Made by a program: the position numbers and the translations under genes. 64,000 nucleotides of DNA from JACCZX01 sp963801035 (GTDB lineage: Bacteria > Pseudomonadota > Gammaproteobacteria > Burkholderiales > Burkholderiaceae_F): assembly GCA_963801035.1 (NCBI GenBank), contig CAWDDF010000010.1, positions 310,001 through 374,000 of the forward strand. The letters run 5' to 3'. Below are positions 19,094-28,374 of the stretch, in pieces. The first letter of the stretch is position 1, and every line of letters begins with the position of its first letter. Below the pieces are notes generated by a model, which saw only the letters and a list, made by a program, of their open reading frames with translations, ran no database searches and was not told the origin of the DNA.

Positions 19094-20221
19094 TTATTTC
19101 TTCGCAGGCTTGTCGCCTGTGCCCTTTAGTAAGTCCTGTGCCTCTTTCAAGCCACGCACGGCAGCGCGTTGCACCCACAATGCGCCTTCACTCTTGTTGG
19201 CAGCGATTCCATCGACACCCGACAGTTGCGCGATACCGAGTTGGAAGGCGGCTCCGGCGTTGCCGCGCTCCGCCGCACGCCGCAGTAGCGCCTCCGCGAG
19301 CGAAGGGTCCTTCGCGACGCCAGGCGCGCCACGCAGATAGAGCGTGCCGAGCGACCATTGGGCATCGGCCAATCCTTTCTCAGCGGCCGGCTCGAGCAAC
19401 GACTTGATTCGAATGCCGGCGTTTTCCGGCACGGGTCGCGTCCGTTCGACGATCTGCGCCAAAAAGTAACGCGCCCACGCGGCGTCGGCGTCGATATACG
19501 GCTTCAGCACCGCCTCGGCATCCGTCAGCCCGGTTGTGCGCGCAGCTTCGGCCGATTTTTGCAGCGCCTTTTCATTGAAGCGATGGAATGAGAGGCTTGT
19601 GATTGCCTGCTCCGCATCGAGCGCCACGGTCGGTGAGCCCGCGGTTATTCGACCGCGCTCCGATACGCCGACCTCGACCAGCATCGTTGAGTCGGTCGGA
19701 TGCACGCAAGAAATGCCGATCACGAACATCGAATTGCGCTGCTCGTTGGCCTTCGCAGCGCTCTTGCGCGGCGAAGTGTCTTCGTGCTGGATGGCTTCGA
19801 GTGTATGGCGCGCACAGCGCGTCCCGGCATGCCGCACGATGGTTTCTTCATGCTTGCCGATCTGCCAGCGCTCGGAGAGCTTTGCGTGCCTCGAGCGTGC
19901 GAGCTCCAGCAGCGCCGCGTCGGTCTCGATCGGCTTTTCAACGAGATCACTTGACAGCACAAGGACCGCCGTATGGTCGTCACCGCCGGACAGATGTCTT
20001 CCCATCGACCCGCCGCGGGGTGTGCTGGTCGCGACGAACCAGTTGGGATCGTTAGGCGTCGTCACCGCGTAGCCGATAAACGCCCACGGCGCTCCAAGCG
20101 CGGTCTGCGGAATCTGGGCCACGCGCTCGTCGATTCGCGGTGGCTCAGCGGCAGGTGCGCGTTGTCCGTGCGCTGTGCCTGCGGCCAGCGCGGCAAATAA
20201 CAGAAGGAACCAGCAACGCAT
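19094..20221 (-). CDS. Secreted Sel1-repeat protein
   Basis: This 375-residue protein has a signal peptide (MRCWFLLLFAALAAGTAHGQ). The N-terminal half (residues about 30-215) is an unassigned domain. The C-terminal part has Sel1/TPR-like repeats, the clearest being ADAQWSLGTLYLRG and LLRRAAERGNAGAAFQLG with a following ALWVQRAAVRGLKEAQDLL. Such repeats mediate protein contacts. Location is probably periplasmic. The partner is unknown, and the neighbours give no hint. Confidence 0.82.
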   Translation of the reverse strand: MRCWFLLLFAALAAGTAHGQRAPAAEPPRIDERVAQIPQTALGAPWAFIGYAVTTPNDPNWFVATSTPRGGSMGRHLSGGDDHTAVLVLSSDLVEKPIETDAALLELARSRHAKLSERWQIGKHEETIVRHAGTRCARHTLEAIQHEDTSPRKSAAKANEQRNSMFVIGISCVHPTDSTMLVEVGVSERGRITAGSPTVALDAEQAITSLSFHRFNEKALQKSAEAARTTGLTDAEAVLKPYIDADAAWARYFLAQIVERTRPVPENAGIRIKSLLEPAAEKGLADAQWSLGTLYLRGAPGVAKDPSLAEALLRRAAERGNAGAAFQLGIAQLSGVDGIAANKSEGALWVQRAAVRGLKEAQDLLKGTGDKPAKK

Positions 20222-20345
20222 CGATAATCCTTTTGCAGTTTTGCCCGATCATAGAGAGCGACCTGCCGTCCCGATCCGGCGAGAAGCGTGCAAGACCCAG
20301 TGCAAGTTCGGGCCGATCGGCGGCATCATTATCGAGGAGACGACG

Positions 20346-20696
20346 ATGATTCGCGGTATGCATGCGATGTTCTACTCGTCGCGCGCGGACGAGCTGCGCG
20401 CTTTTTTGCGTGACAAGCTGGGATTGAGCGGTACGGACGTCGGCGGCGGCTGGCTGATATTCAACGCACCCGAAGCCGATCTGGGCGTCCACCCGACCGA
20501 GGGCAGCGAGCCCGCATCGGGCACCGCCGACATCTCGTTTTATTGCGACGACATCGAGACGACGATGCGCGAGCTCCAGTCGCGCGGTGTCGAATTCACG
20601 CAGAACGCCGAAGATCACGGCTTCGGGTTCGTGACGTTCTTCAATGTGCCGGGCGGATTCAAGGTGCAGCTGTATCAACCGAAGTATCGGAAGTAG
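20346..20696 (+). CDS. VOC (glyoxalase/bleomycin-resistance) family protein
   Basis: This 116-residue single VOC domain runs MHAMFYSSRADELRAFLRDKLGL, WLIFNAPEADLGVHP, DISFYCDDIETTMRELQSRG, and a C-terminal GFVTFFNVPGGFKVQLYQP. The beta-alpha-beta-beta-beta pattern typical of the superfamily is clear. Possible metal ligands are His in GVHP and Glu/Gln near the C-terminus, but the substrate cannot be assigned. GAGGAGA lies six bases before ATG 20346, which supports this start over the long upstream extension. Confidence 0.87.
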   Translation: MIRGMHAMFYSSRADELRAFLRDKLGLSGTDVGGGWLIFNAPEADLGVHPTEGSEPASGTADISFYCDDIETTMRELQSRGVEFTQNAEDHGFGFVTFFNVPGGFKVQLYQPKYRK

Positions 20697-20753
20697 GCGT
20701 GTGCGAACGATCCTTGCTTGTCTTGCATCTTCGCAATCTCTTGAGGAGAAGTA

Positions 20754-21020
20754 ATGGCCAAGTACGGAGCAAAGGCATCCGAAAAAGTGAAGAAGGCGAT
20801 GCACGAGCGCAAGCGCGGGTCGCTGAAGAGCGGCTCTGGCAAGAAAGTAAAGAGCAAGAAGCAAGCGATTGCAATCGGGCTCTCGGAGGCGCGTAAGTCC
20901 GGCGGCAAAGTGCCTAGCAAAAAGTCAGCGGGCAAAAAATCATCAGGCAAGAAGTCATCAGCCAAGAAGTCGTCGGGCAGGAAGTCATCGAGCAAAAAGT
21001 CTTCAGCGAAAAAGTCCTGA
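20754..21020 (+). CDS. DUF6496-type protein with Lys/Ser-rich histone-like tail
   Basis: This 88-residue, very basic protein is preceded by GAGGAGA. The N-terminal half (MAKYGAKASEKVKKAMHE, QAIAIGLSEARKSGG) matches small DUF6496 proteins found widely in Proteobacteria. The C-terminal half is a degenerate tandem of KKSSA/KKSSG units (about eight), resembling the tail of bacterial histone H1-like proteins. A nucleic-acid-binding role is likely by composition only. It converges on uvrA. Confidence 0.8.
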   Translation: MAKYGAKASEKVKKAMHERKRGSLKSGSGKKVKSKKQAIAIGLSEARKSGGKVPSKKSAGKKSSGKKSSAKKSSGRKSSSKKSSAKKS

Positions 21021-21029
21021 GCTGAACGT

Positions 21030-21060
21030 CGTCACCGATGCCGAGCGGACATCGGTGACG
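21030..21060. terminator. Perfect 11-bp inverted repeat between convergent genes
   Basis: CGTCACCGATG and CATCGGTGACG flank a nine-base loop. There is no T run on either strand. It sits 9 bp after the DUF6496 stop and 17 bp from the uvrA stop, so it may stabilise 3' ends or help terminate both transcripts. Confidence 0.5.
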
Positions 21061-21076
21061 GCGAAGTGCTCGAACG

Positions 21077-24000
21077 TCAAGCCGCGCTAGCGCACTCGGC
21101 GGCAACGGGTGTGGGAGGCGCGGTGACGCGCTGCTGATGACGTTGGTTGAATTCGAGTAAAGCCACGCCCGTCGGCGTGACCTTCTTGGCGAGATTCTCC
21201 GGCGTGCACTGCGCCACGATGCGTCCGCCTCCGGCACCGCCTTCAGGGCCCAGATCGAGAATCCAGTCGGCTTCGGCGATCACATCAAGGTTGTGTTCGA
21301 TGACGATGACGGTGTTGCCGCCGTCGACAAGCCGGTGCAGCACCCGAATCAGCTTGTCAACGTCAGCCATGTGAAGGCCCACGGTCGGTTCGTCGAGCAC
21401 ATACAGCGTCCTCAGCCGCTGGCCGCGGCGGGCTAGCCGAGTCGCTCGGCCACCCGAAGACGAGGCGTAATCGTCCATGGGGGGACTGTCGCCGAAGGCG
21501 ATAGAGGGCAGCGGAAGCTCGTCGCGGACCTTGGCAAGCTCGGTGACCAGCTTGATGCGCTGCGCCTCGCCGCCCGACAGCGTTGGCGAGGGCTGGCCCA
21601 GCGTCAGATAGCCAAGCCCCACATCACACAACAGCCGGAGGCAGTGTGAGATCGACCGATGAACCGCAAAGAACTCGACGGCCTCATCGATTTCCATTCG
21701 CAGCACATCGCCGATCGACTTGTCGCGCCATTTGATCGCCAGCGTTTCTTCGTTGAAGCGCGTGCCGCCGCATACATCGCACACTACTTTGACGTCAGGC
21801 AAAAAGCTCATTTCGATCGTGCGCACGCCCTGGCCGTCGCATGCATCGCATCGACCTCCCTTGGTGTTGAACGAGAAGCGGCTCGGGCCATAACCGCGCG
21901 TACGCGCTTCGAGCGTCTCGGCGTACAGCCGGCGAATCGCGTCCCAGAAGCCGACATACGTGGCCGGACACGAGCGCGGAGTCTTGCCGATCGGCGTCTG
22001 ATCGACTTCGAGTACACGATCGAGCTCGCGCCAACCTTCGATCGCGGCGCAACCGATCCACGCCTCTTTCGGATTGCGCTGGCCGACGACAGTCTGCAGG
22101 TTCGCTAGCAACACATCGCGCGCCAGCGTTGACTTGCCACTCCCCGATACACCTGTCACGACGGTCAACCGTTCGAGCGGGAACGCCGCATCGACCGCAC
22201 GCAGGTTATGCAAGCGTGCGCCCTGCACGATCAGCTTCGCTACAGCCGCATCAACCCGGCGGCGTGGGTGCAGCGGATGCTTCAACGGCGACTGCAGCCA
22301 TTTACCGGTCGTTGAACCGGGTTCGCCGATCAGGTCGTCGACGGAACCCTGCGCGACGACGCGACCGCCGCGTACACCGGCCGCGGGACCGATGTCGATC
22401 AGATGTTTCGCGCGTCGGATCGTGTCTTCGTCGTGTTCGACGACCACCAGCGTGTTGCCCTTCGCCTCGAGCTTTTCAAGCGCATTTAGCAAGATGCGGT
22501 TGTCGCGCGGATGCAGGCCGATCGTCGGCTCGTCGAGAATGTAGGCAACGCCTTGCAGGTTGGACCCGAGCTGTGCGGCCAGGCGGATACGCTGGGCTTC
22601 GCCGCCCGACAGCGTGGGTGCGGCACGGTCAAGTGCCAGATAGCCGAGACCCACCTCTTCGAGGAACGATAGGCGCGATTTGATTTCCGCCATCGCGTCG
22701 CGCGCGATTTCGGCCTCGCGTCCCGTTAACGTCAAGCGGCTGAACAGCCCACCGGCCTCGGCAACGGGCAGCTCGGCGAGTTCTGCGATCGACTTGCCTG
22801 CAAATGTCACTGCCAGTGCGGTCGGGTTCAGTCGCCTGCCGTGGCAACTCTCGCACGGCGCCGCTTCACCTTCGTACCACGCGTTCCACCAGACTTCCTC
22901 GCCGCTCTGATCAGCATCGAAGCCCGTCAGTTTCAGGCCGGTGCCGAAGCAACCAGGACACCAACCGTGCTTAGAGTTGTACGAGAACAGCCGCGGGTCA
23001 GGTTCGGGAAATGATGTGCCGCACGAGGAGCATGCTCGCTTGGTCGAAAAGCTCTTCTGTTGCAAAGGCGCCGTCCAGCTGCCACCGTCGATCGCTTCCT
23101 TCAACTTGCCGAGTGGCCAGGCGATCGTGACGACGCCGTGGCCATGCTCGAGTGCGGTGGCAATCGCGCCGCGCAGTCGGTCTTCGTTTTCCGGCTGCAC
23201 GACGAAATCTGCAACCGGCAACTCGATCGTGTGTTCCTTGAAGCGCTCGATCCGCGGAAACTTTGCGGTTGGCAGAAAGTGTCCGTCGACTCTCAAGTGC
23301 GAGTGACCCCGCGCTGCGGCCCACTTGGCGAGGTCGGTGTAGACGCCCTTGCGGTTGACGACCAGGGGCGCAAACACTCCAATGTGCAGCCCCTTTGACT
23401 CGCGCATCACCTGCGCGACGATCGTGTCGAACGATTGCGGCGTCACCGGTACATGGCATGTCGGGCAATGCTGCACGCCGAGCTTGACGTACAGCAAGCG
23501 CAGAAAGTGGTAGATCTCTGTCAGCGTGGCGACGGTCGATTTGCGGCCGCCGCGCGAAGTGCGTTGCTCGATCGCTACCGTCGGGGGAATTCCGTAGATT
23601 GCATCGACGTCGGGGCGACCTGCAGGCTGCACGATCGATCGCGCGTACGCGTTCAGCGACTCGAGGTACCGGCGCTGGCCCTCGTTGAACAGGATGTCGA
23701 ACGCCAACGTGGATTTGCCCGAGCCGGATACGCCAGTGATGACGGTGAACGTGTCGCGCGGAATCTCGACGTCGATACCCTTCAGGTTGTGTTCGCGCGC
23801 ATTGATGATGCGGATAGAGCCAACGTCTGATCCCAACTTCGTGGCAGGTTTTTCGTTCGGGCCGCCGACGGGGTCAGACGCCAACGCAAACTTTTCGAAC
23901 GGCTCGCGCGCACGCGGTGCCTTATCAGCCAGCGCGGTCCGATACGCGTGCAGCTCGCGCCCGGTGTGCGAGCGTGCGTTGGCAATTGCATCGGCCGGTG

Positions 24001-26860
24001 TGCCGGCCACAACGATTTCACCGCCGCTGTCGCCGCCTTCGGGCCCCAGGTCGATCAGCCAATCTGCGGCGGAGATCACATCCAGATTGTGTTCGATCAC
24101 AATCAACGAATGACCCGCGGCAAGCAGCTTGCGGAACGCGCGCATCAGCTTGGCTACGTCGTCGAAGTGGAGGCCGGTCGTCGGCTCGTCAAACATGAAC
24201 AGGGTGCCGCGCGTTGGCGGCTTGCCTTTCGTCGCTTCGGCCAGAAAGCCGGCGAGCTTCAGCCGCTGCGCTTCGCCGCCCGATAGCGTGGGCACCGGTT
24301 GACCGAGCTTGACGTATTCAAGGCCGACGTCCGCCAGCGGGGCGAGCACGCGCGCGACCTCGCCATCGTCTTTAAAGAAGTTCAGCGCTTCGTTGACGGT
24401 CATCGCCAACACGTCGGCGATGTTCGCGCTCCGCCCGTGACGCTCAACGGTCACTTCCAGCGTTTCCGGGCGAAACCGCTTGCCGTCGCAATCGGGGCAG
24501 CGCAAGTAAACATCGGACAGAAACTGCATCTCGACGTGCTCGAAGCCGTTGCCGCCGCACGTGGGGCAGCGGCCTTCGCCCGAGTTAAACGAGAACGTCC
24601 CTGCCGTGTACTTACGTTCCTTGGCAACACGCGCCTTGGCAAAGATCGCGCGGATGCAATCGAACGCGCCGACATAGCTCGCGGGATTCGAGCGCGTCGT
24701 TCGCCCGATCGGCGATTGATCGACGAGAGCGACATCGTCGAGCCAGTCTTCTCCCAGCAAGCGATCGAAACTTCCCGGGGTTTCTGCAGACTTGCCTTTG
24801 GCTTTCGCGAGCGCTGGATACAGCACGTCCTGGATCAGCGTTGACTTCCCGCTGCCTGACACTCCGGTGACACACACCAGGCGCTTCAGCGGAATTTCAA
24901 CGTCGATCGATTTCAGATTGTGTTCGCGCGCGCCCTGCAGAGTCAGCCTTGGCGAATTCGCGGAGATCGCGAGCGGTTGTGCCGCATCGACATGCAGGCG
25001 GCCACCGAGATAGCGCCCGGTCAGCGTCGACGAGTTGCGCAGTTCCTCTGGCGTGCCGTTGAAAACGATGTCGCCACCGCGCTCGCCAGGCCCCGGCCCC
25101 ATGTCGATCACTCGATCGGCGGCCAGCATCACCTGCGGGTCGTGTTCGACGACGACCAGCGAGTTGCCGGCACTGCGCAGCCGGTGCATCACTTCGACCA
25201 CGCGATGCATGTCGCGCGGGTGGAGCCCGATCGACGGCTCATCGAGCACGAACAGCGTGTTGACCAGCGAAGTGCCAAGCGCGGTCGTCAGGTTGATTCG
25301 CTGTACTTCGCCGCCCGACAGCGTCCGGCTTTGCCGGTCGAGCGTCAAATAGCCGACGCCGACGTCAACCAGAAACCGCAATCGCGCACGCAGCTCGTCG
25401 AGCAGCATTTCACTGGCTTGATCGAGCGGTGCGGGCAACTGAACACGATCGAAGAAAGTTTTGACTCGCTCGATCGGCAGCAGCATCAGATCGTGCAGCG
25501 ACAAGCCGGGTAACGCCGCAAGCTGCGCGTCTGTCCAGCGCGCTGCCGCCGGCCGGTAGCGCACATACTTGCCATCGCTTGCCAATGCGAGCTCAGCCTC
25601 GTTGCGCGCGCCGACTCTCCATAACAATGCGTCGGGCTTCAGCCGCGCGCCCTGGCAAACCGGGCACGGCGTGTACGAGCGGTAGCGCGACAGCAGCACC
25701 CGAATGTGCATCTTGTACGCCTTGCTCTCGAGCCACGCATAAAAGCGCTTGATGCCGTACCAGACACCCGGCCATGACTTGTTCCAGCTCTTCCAGCCCT
25801 GGCCGCCCTCAATGACCCATTGCTGTTGGGCGGCGGTCAGCTCTCGATACGGAACATCGAGCGGAATGCCATCCTTGGCGGCCGATTTTTCGAGATCGTG
25901 CTGACTTTCGATAAATGACTTCGATTGAAACGGCCGGATCGCGCCGCCGCGCAACGTTTTGCGCTCATCGGGAATCACTAGTCCGTAGTCAACGCCGATC
26001 ACGCGCCCGAAGCCGCGACACGTCTCGCAAGCACCAAGGGGCGAGTTGAACGAGAACGTGCTGGCGTGCGGGGTTTCGTAGTGAATGTCGCAGCGCGCAC
26101 AGTGCAGGTCGTTGCTGAAGCCCAAGACCTCGGAGTCAGGCTCCGACGTCTGGACGTGCAGATCGACGCGGCCTGCACCGACCCGCAGTGCGCGCTCCAG
26201 CGCTTCGATCACTCGCGAGCGCTCGACGCTAAGAATGCGAAAACGGTCTGCGACCACGTCAAGCACTTTGACGCCCGCCGCGATTCGCTCGCGATGGATG
26301 CGTGTGTAGCCTTGTGCTTGCAGGTTGGCACGGACTTCGTCTTCGCTGAAATTTTTGGGTACGGGGACTGGAAACGTGGCAACCATCTGCGGATCGCCGG
26401 CGCTGTGCGCATGCTCGAGCAGCTCGGCGTAAATGCTGTCAGCCGTGTCACGCCTGACCGGCTGCGCGCAGCCGCGACAGAAAAGCGAGGCTGCGCGCGC
26501 GAACAGAAGCTTCAAGTGATCGTTCAGCTCGGTCATCGTGCCGACCGTGCTGCGCGACGTGCGCACTGGATTGGTCTGGTCGATAGCGATCGCCGGCGGT
26601 ACGCCTTCGATGCGGTCGACCGCTGGCCGATCCATCCGATCCAGAAACTGACGCGCGTACGGCGAGAACGTTTCTACGTAGCGCCGCTGGCCCTCCGCGT
26701 ACAACGTATCGAAGACGAGCGAGCTCTTGCCCGAGCCCGAAACGCCCGTTACGACGACCAGTTCGCCGGTCGGGATATCGATATCGAGATTACGAAGATT
26801 GTTCTGTCGGGCACCGCGAATGCGAATCGCTTTGCCCGTCGTTGCGGACGTTGCAGACAT
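21077..26860 (-). CDS. uvrA: Double-length UvrA (tandem-fused excinuclease subunit A)
   Basis: At 1927 residues this is twice the usual UvrA length (about 940): two complete UvrA units in one chain, with four ABC ATPase modules. Walker A motifs (GVSGSGKS) occur near residues 41, 666, 1041 and 1568. The signatures are LSGGEVQRINL, LSGGEAQRLKL, LSGGEAQRIRLA and LSGGEAQRIKLV. Zinc-finger regions include CPTCGGNGFEHVEMQFLSD in the first half and CDACDGQGVRTIEMSFLPD in the second. UvrA recognises bulky DNA lesions and loads UvrB. Large fused forms are known from related betaproteobacteria and normally coexist with a standard UvrA elsewhere. A loop at about 1787-1815 may contain a degenerate dispersed-repeat insertion. 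Frame is open throughout. Confidence 0.93.
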   Translation of the reverse strand: MSATSATTGKAIRIRGARQNNLRNLDIDIPTGELVVVTGVSGSGKSSLVFDTLYAEGQRRYVETFSPYARQFLDRMDRPAVDRIEGVPPAIAIDQTNPVRTSRSTVGTMTELNDHLKLLFARAASLFCRGCAQPVRRDTADSIYAELLEHAHSAGDPQMVATFPVPVPKNFSEDEVRANLQAQGYTRIHRERIAAGVKVLDVVADRFRILSVERSRVIEALERALRVGAGRVDLHVQTSEPDSEVLGFSNDLHCARCDIHYETPHASTFSFNSPLGACETCRGFGRVIGVDYGLVIPDERKTLRGGAIRPFQSKSFIESQHDLEKSAAKDGIPLDVPYRELTAAQQQWVIEGGQGWKSWNKSWPGVWYGIKRFYAWLESKAYKMHIRVLLSRYRSYTPCPVCQGARLKPDALLWRVGARNEAELALASDGKYVRYRPAAARWTDAQLAALPGLSLHDLMLLPIERVKTFFDRVQLPAPLDQASEMLLDELRARLRFLVDVGVGYLTLDRQSRTLSGGEVQRINLTTALGTSLVNTLFVLDEPSIGLHPRDMHRVVEVMHRLRSAGNSLVVVEHDPQVMLAADRVIDMGPGPGERGGDIVFNGTPEELRNSSTLTGRYLGGRLHVDAAQPLAISANSPRLTLQGAREHNLKSIDVEIPLKRLVCVTGVSGSGKSTLIQDVLYPALAKAKGKSAETPGSFDRLLGEDWLDDVALVDQSPIGRTTRSNPASYVGAFDCIRAIFAKARVAKERKYTAGTFSFNSGEGRCPTCGGNGFEHVEMQFLSDVYLRCPDCDGKRFRPETLEVTVERHGRSANIADVLAMTVNEALNFFKDDGEVARVLAPLADVGLEYVKLGQPVPTLSGGEAQRLKLAGFLAEATKGKPPTRGTLFMFDEPTTGLHFDDVAKLMRAFRKLLAAGHSLIVIEHNLDVISAADWLIDLGPEGGDSGGEIVVAGTPADAIANARSHTGRELHAYRTALADKAPRAREPFEKFALASDPVGGPNEKPATKLGSDVGSIRIINAREHNLKGIDVEIPRDTFTVITGVSGSGKSTLAFDILFNEGQRRYLESLNAYARSIVQPAGRPDVDAIYGIPPTVAIEQRTSRGGRKSTVATLTEIYHFLRLLYVKLGVQHCPTCHVPVTPQSFDTIVAQVMRESKGLHIGVFAPLVVNRKGVYTDLAKWAAARGHSHLRVDGHFLPTAKFPRIERFKEHTIELPVADFVVQPENEDRLRGAIATALEHGHGVVTIAWPLGKLKEAIDGGSWTAPLQQKSFSTKRACSSCGTSFPEPDPRLFSYNSKHGWCPGCFGTGLKLTGFDADQSGEEVWWNAWYEGEAAPCESCHGRRLNPTALAVTFAGKSIAELAELPVAEAGGLFSRLTLTGREAEIARDAMAEIKSRLSFLEEVGLGYLALDRAAPTLSGGEAQRIRLAAQLGSNLQGVAYILDEPTIGLHPRDNRILLNALEKLEAKGNTLVVVEHDEDTIRRAKHLIDIGPAAGVRGGRVVAQGSVDDLIGEPGSTTGKWLQSPLKHPLHPRRRVDAAVAKLIVQGARLHNLRAVDAAFPLERLTVVTGVSGSGKSTLARDVLLANLQTVVGQRNPKEAWIGCAAIEGWRELDRVLEVDQTPIGKTPRSCPATYVGFWDAIRRLYAETLEARTRGYGPSRFSFNTKGGRCDACDGQGVRTIEMSFLPDVKVVCDVCGGTRFNEETLAIKWRDKSIGDVLRMEIDEAVEFFAVHRSISHCLRLLCDVGLGYLTLGQPSPTLSGGEAQRIKLVTELAKVRDELPLPSIAFGDSPPMDDYASSSGGRATRLARRGQRLRTLYVLDEPTVGLHMADVDKLIRVLHRLVDGGNTVIVIEHNLDVIAEADWILDLGPEGGAGGGRIVAQCTPENLAKKVTPTGVALLEFNQRHQQRVTAPPTPVAAECASAA

Positions 26861-27057
26861 CGTTTAGTGGGAGAAGCCACGGGAGCCGCGGCAAAGGACA
26901 GTCGAAGTTTAGGCGAAGTCGGCGCAGAATGCCGGCACTAGCGGCTGAACCGTCGGTGTGCGCACGCGGCGAGTTGGTCTGTGCAGATGTTGCCGCGGTG
27001 CGAAGCGTGCCGAAAATGAGGTCGTTCGCGTGGAGGAGGAAAACAAGAGGAGGTCAC

Positions 27058-28356
27058 ATGAAACGTATATCGAGCTTGAGACGGCACCTGCAGCGTGTCG
27101 CCGTTGCGGCGCTTGTGGGCGCATCGTTTGCCGGCGTGGCACGCGCGGACGAAACGTGCAACTCACCTTATATGTCCGGCCTGATCAAGGGGCAGGAAGA
27201 CTATGTGCACGTCTGGACCCTCGGCGTTGCAGGCATGGGGGACGGTTTCGACAAGCTGGTGACCATCGACGCCAATCCGAACTCGAAGAGCTACGGCAAG
27301 GTCGTCCACAAGGTATCCGTGGGCGCCCGGGGCGAAGCGCACCACATGGGATTTACCGATGATCGCCGGTATCTGTGGGCGGGCGGCCTGAATGACAGCA
27401 AGATCTACGTGTTCGATGTCGGCAGCAATCCCGCCAGACCCAAGCTGATAAAGACGATATCCGATCTGTCCGCAAAGACAGGGTACGTCGGCCCTCACAC
27501 GTTTTACGCGATGCCCGGGCGGATGCTGATTGGAACGTTGTCGAATACCAAGGACAACGGTGGCGTGACCGGGATTGCGGTTTACAACAACAAGGGAGGA
27601 TTCGTAGCCAAGTACGACATACCCACCGGCACAGTCGGCGGCGTTCAAGGCGATGGCTATGGCTACGACATTGCGGTGAATCCCGGCAAGAACGTCATGC
27701 TGACATCGAGCTTCACCGGCCGCGACAACTACATGCGGGATATCGGCGGGCTGATCAAAGACGAAGCCGCGATGAAGAAGTTCGGCAACACGATGGTGTT
27801 ATGGGATCTGAAAGCGATGCAGCCGAGGCAGATCTTCAGCGTGCCGGGCGCACCGCTCGAAATCCGCTGGTCGCTGAATCCTGGCGACAACTGGGCGATT
27901 ACGGCGGCCGCATTGACGTCGAAGCTGTGGCTGGTCAAGCAGGATGGCGACAAATGGGTGGCAAAGGAAGTCGGAACGATCGGCGACCCGAGCAAAATTC
28001 CGCTGCCAGTGGACATCTCGATCACCGCCGACGGCAAGGGGCTGTGGGTCAATACTTTCATGGACGGAATGACCCGCTACTTCGATCTGAGCAACCCCGA
28101 AGCGCCGAAGCAAACGTACGCGAAGGAAACCGGGCGCCAGGTCAACATGATCAGCCAATCATGGGACGGCAAGCGCGTCTACATCACGTCGAGCTTGCTC
28201 GAGAAGTGGGACAAGGGCGGTGCAGACAATGAACAGTTCGTGCGGGCGTTTCACTGGGATGGCAAGGAATTGAAGCCGGCGTTCGAGGTGGATTTCGCGA
28301 AGGAGCAGCTGGGACGCGCGCACCACATGAAGTTCAGCGCCAAATCCGCACTTTGA
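27058..28356 (+). CDS. mtoX: Methanethiol oxidase / selenium-binding protein (SBP56 family)
   Basis: This 432-residue protein has a Sec signal peptide (HLQRVAVAALVGASFAGVARA) and is therefore periplasmic. It belongs to the SBP56 family, whose bacterial members include copper-dependent methanethiol oxidases (methanethiol to formaldehyde, H2S and H2O2). Conserved histidine motifs are visible: GEAHHMGFTDDRRYLWAGG, GPHTFYAMPG and the C-terminal GRAHHMKFS. An N-terminal ETCNSPY holds a conserved Cys. GGAGG four bases upstream fixes ATG 27058. An SCO-family copper protein follows 18 bp downstream, the pairing reported for characterised mtoX loci. The MauG-like partner seen there is absent here. Confidence 0.88.
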   Translation: MKRISSLRRHLQRVAVAALVGASFAGVARADETCNSPYMSGLIKGQEDYVHVWTLGVAGMGDGFDKLVTIDANPNSKSYGKVVHKVSVGARGEAHHMGFTDDRRYLWAGGLNDSKIYVFDVGSNPARPKLIKTISDLSAKTGYVGPHTFYAMPGRMLIGTLSNTKDNGGVTGIAVYNNKGGFVAKYDIPTGTVGGVQGDGYGYDIAVNPGKNVMLTSSFTGRDNYMRDIGGLIKDEAAMKKFGNTMVLWDLKAMQPRQIFSVPGAPLEIRWSLNPGDNWAITAAALTSKLWLVKQDGDKWVAKEVGTIGDPSKIPLPVDISITADGKGLWVNTFMDGMTRYFDLSNPEAPKQTYAKETGRQVNMISQSWDGKRVYITSSLLEKWDKGGADNEQFVRAFHWDGKELKPAFEVDFAKEQLGRAHHMKFSAKSAL

Positions 28357-28374
28357 TGTGTTGAGTATCTAGAC

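Noticed and set aside
20900..21020. Tandem KKSS-coding units as a possible CRISPR-like or satellite array
   Set aside because: Short degenerate codon repeats inside an open frame with a ribosome site; no regular spacers.
26066..26941. 291-codon plus-strand frame opposite the uvrA 5' end
   Set aside because: No motif or ribosome site; uvrA is unambiguous on the other strand.
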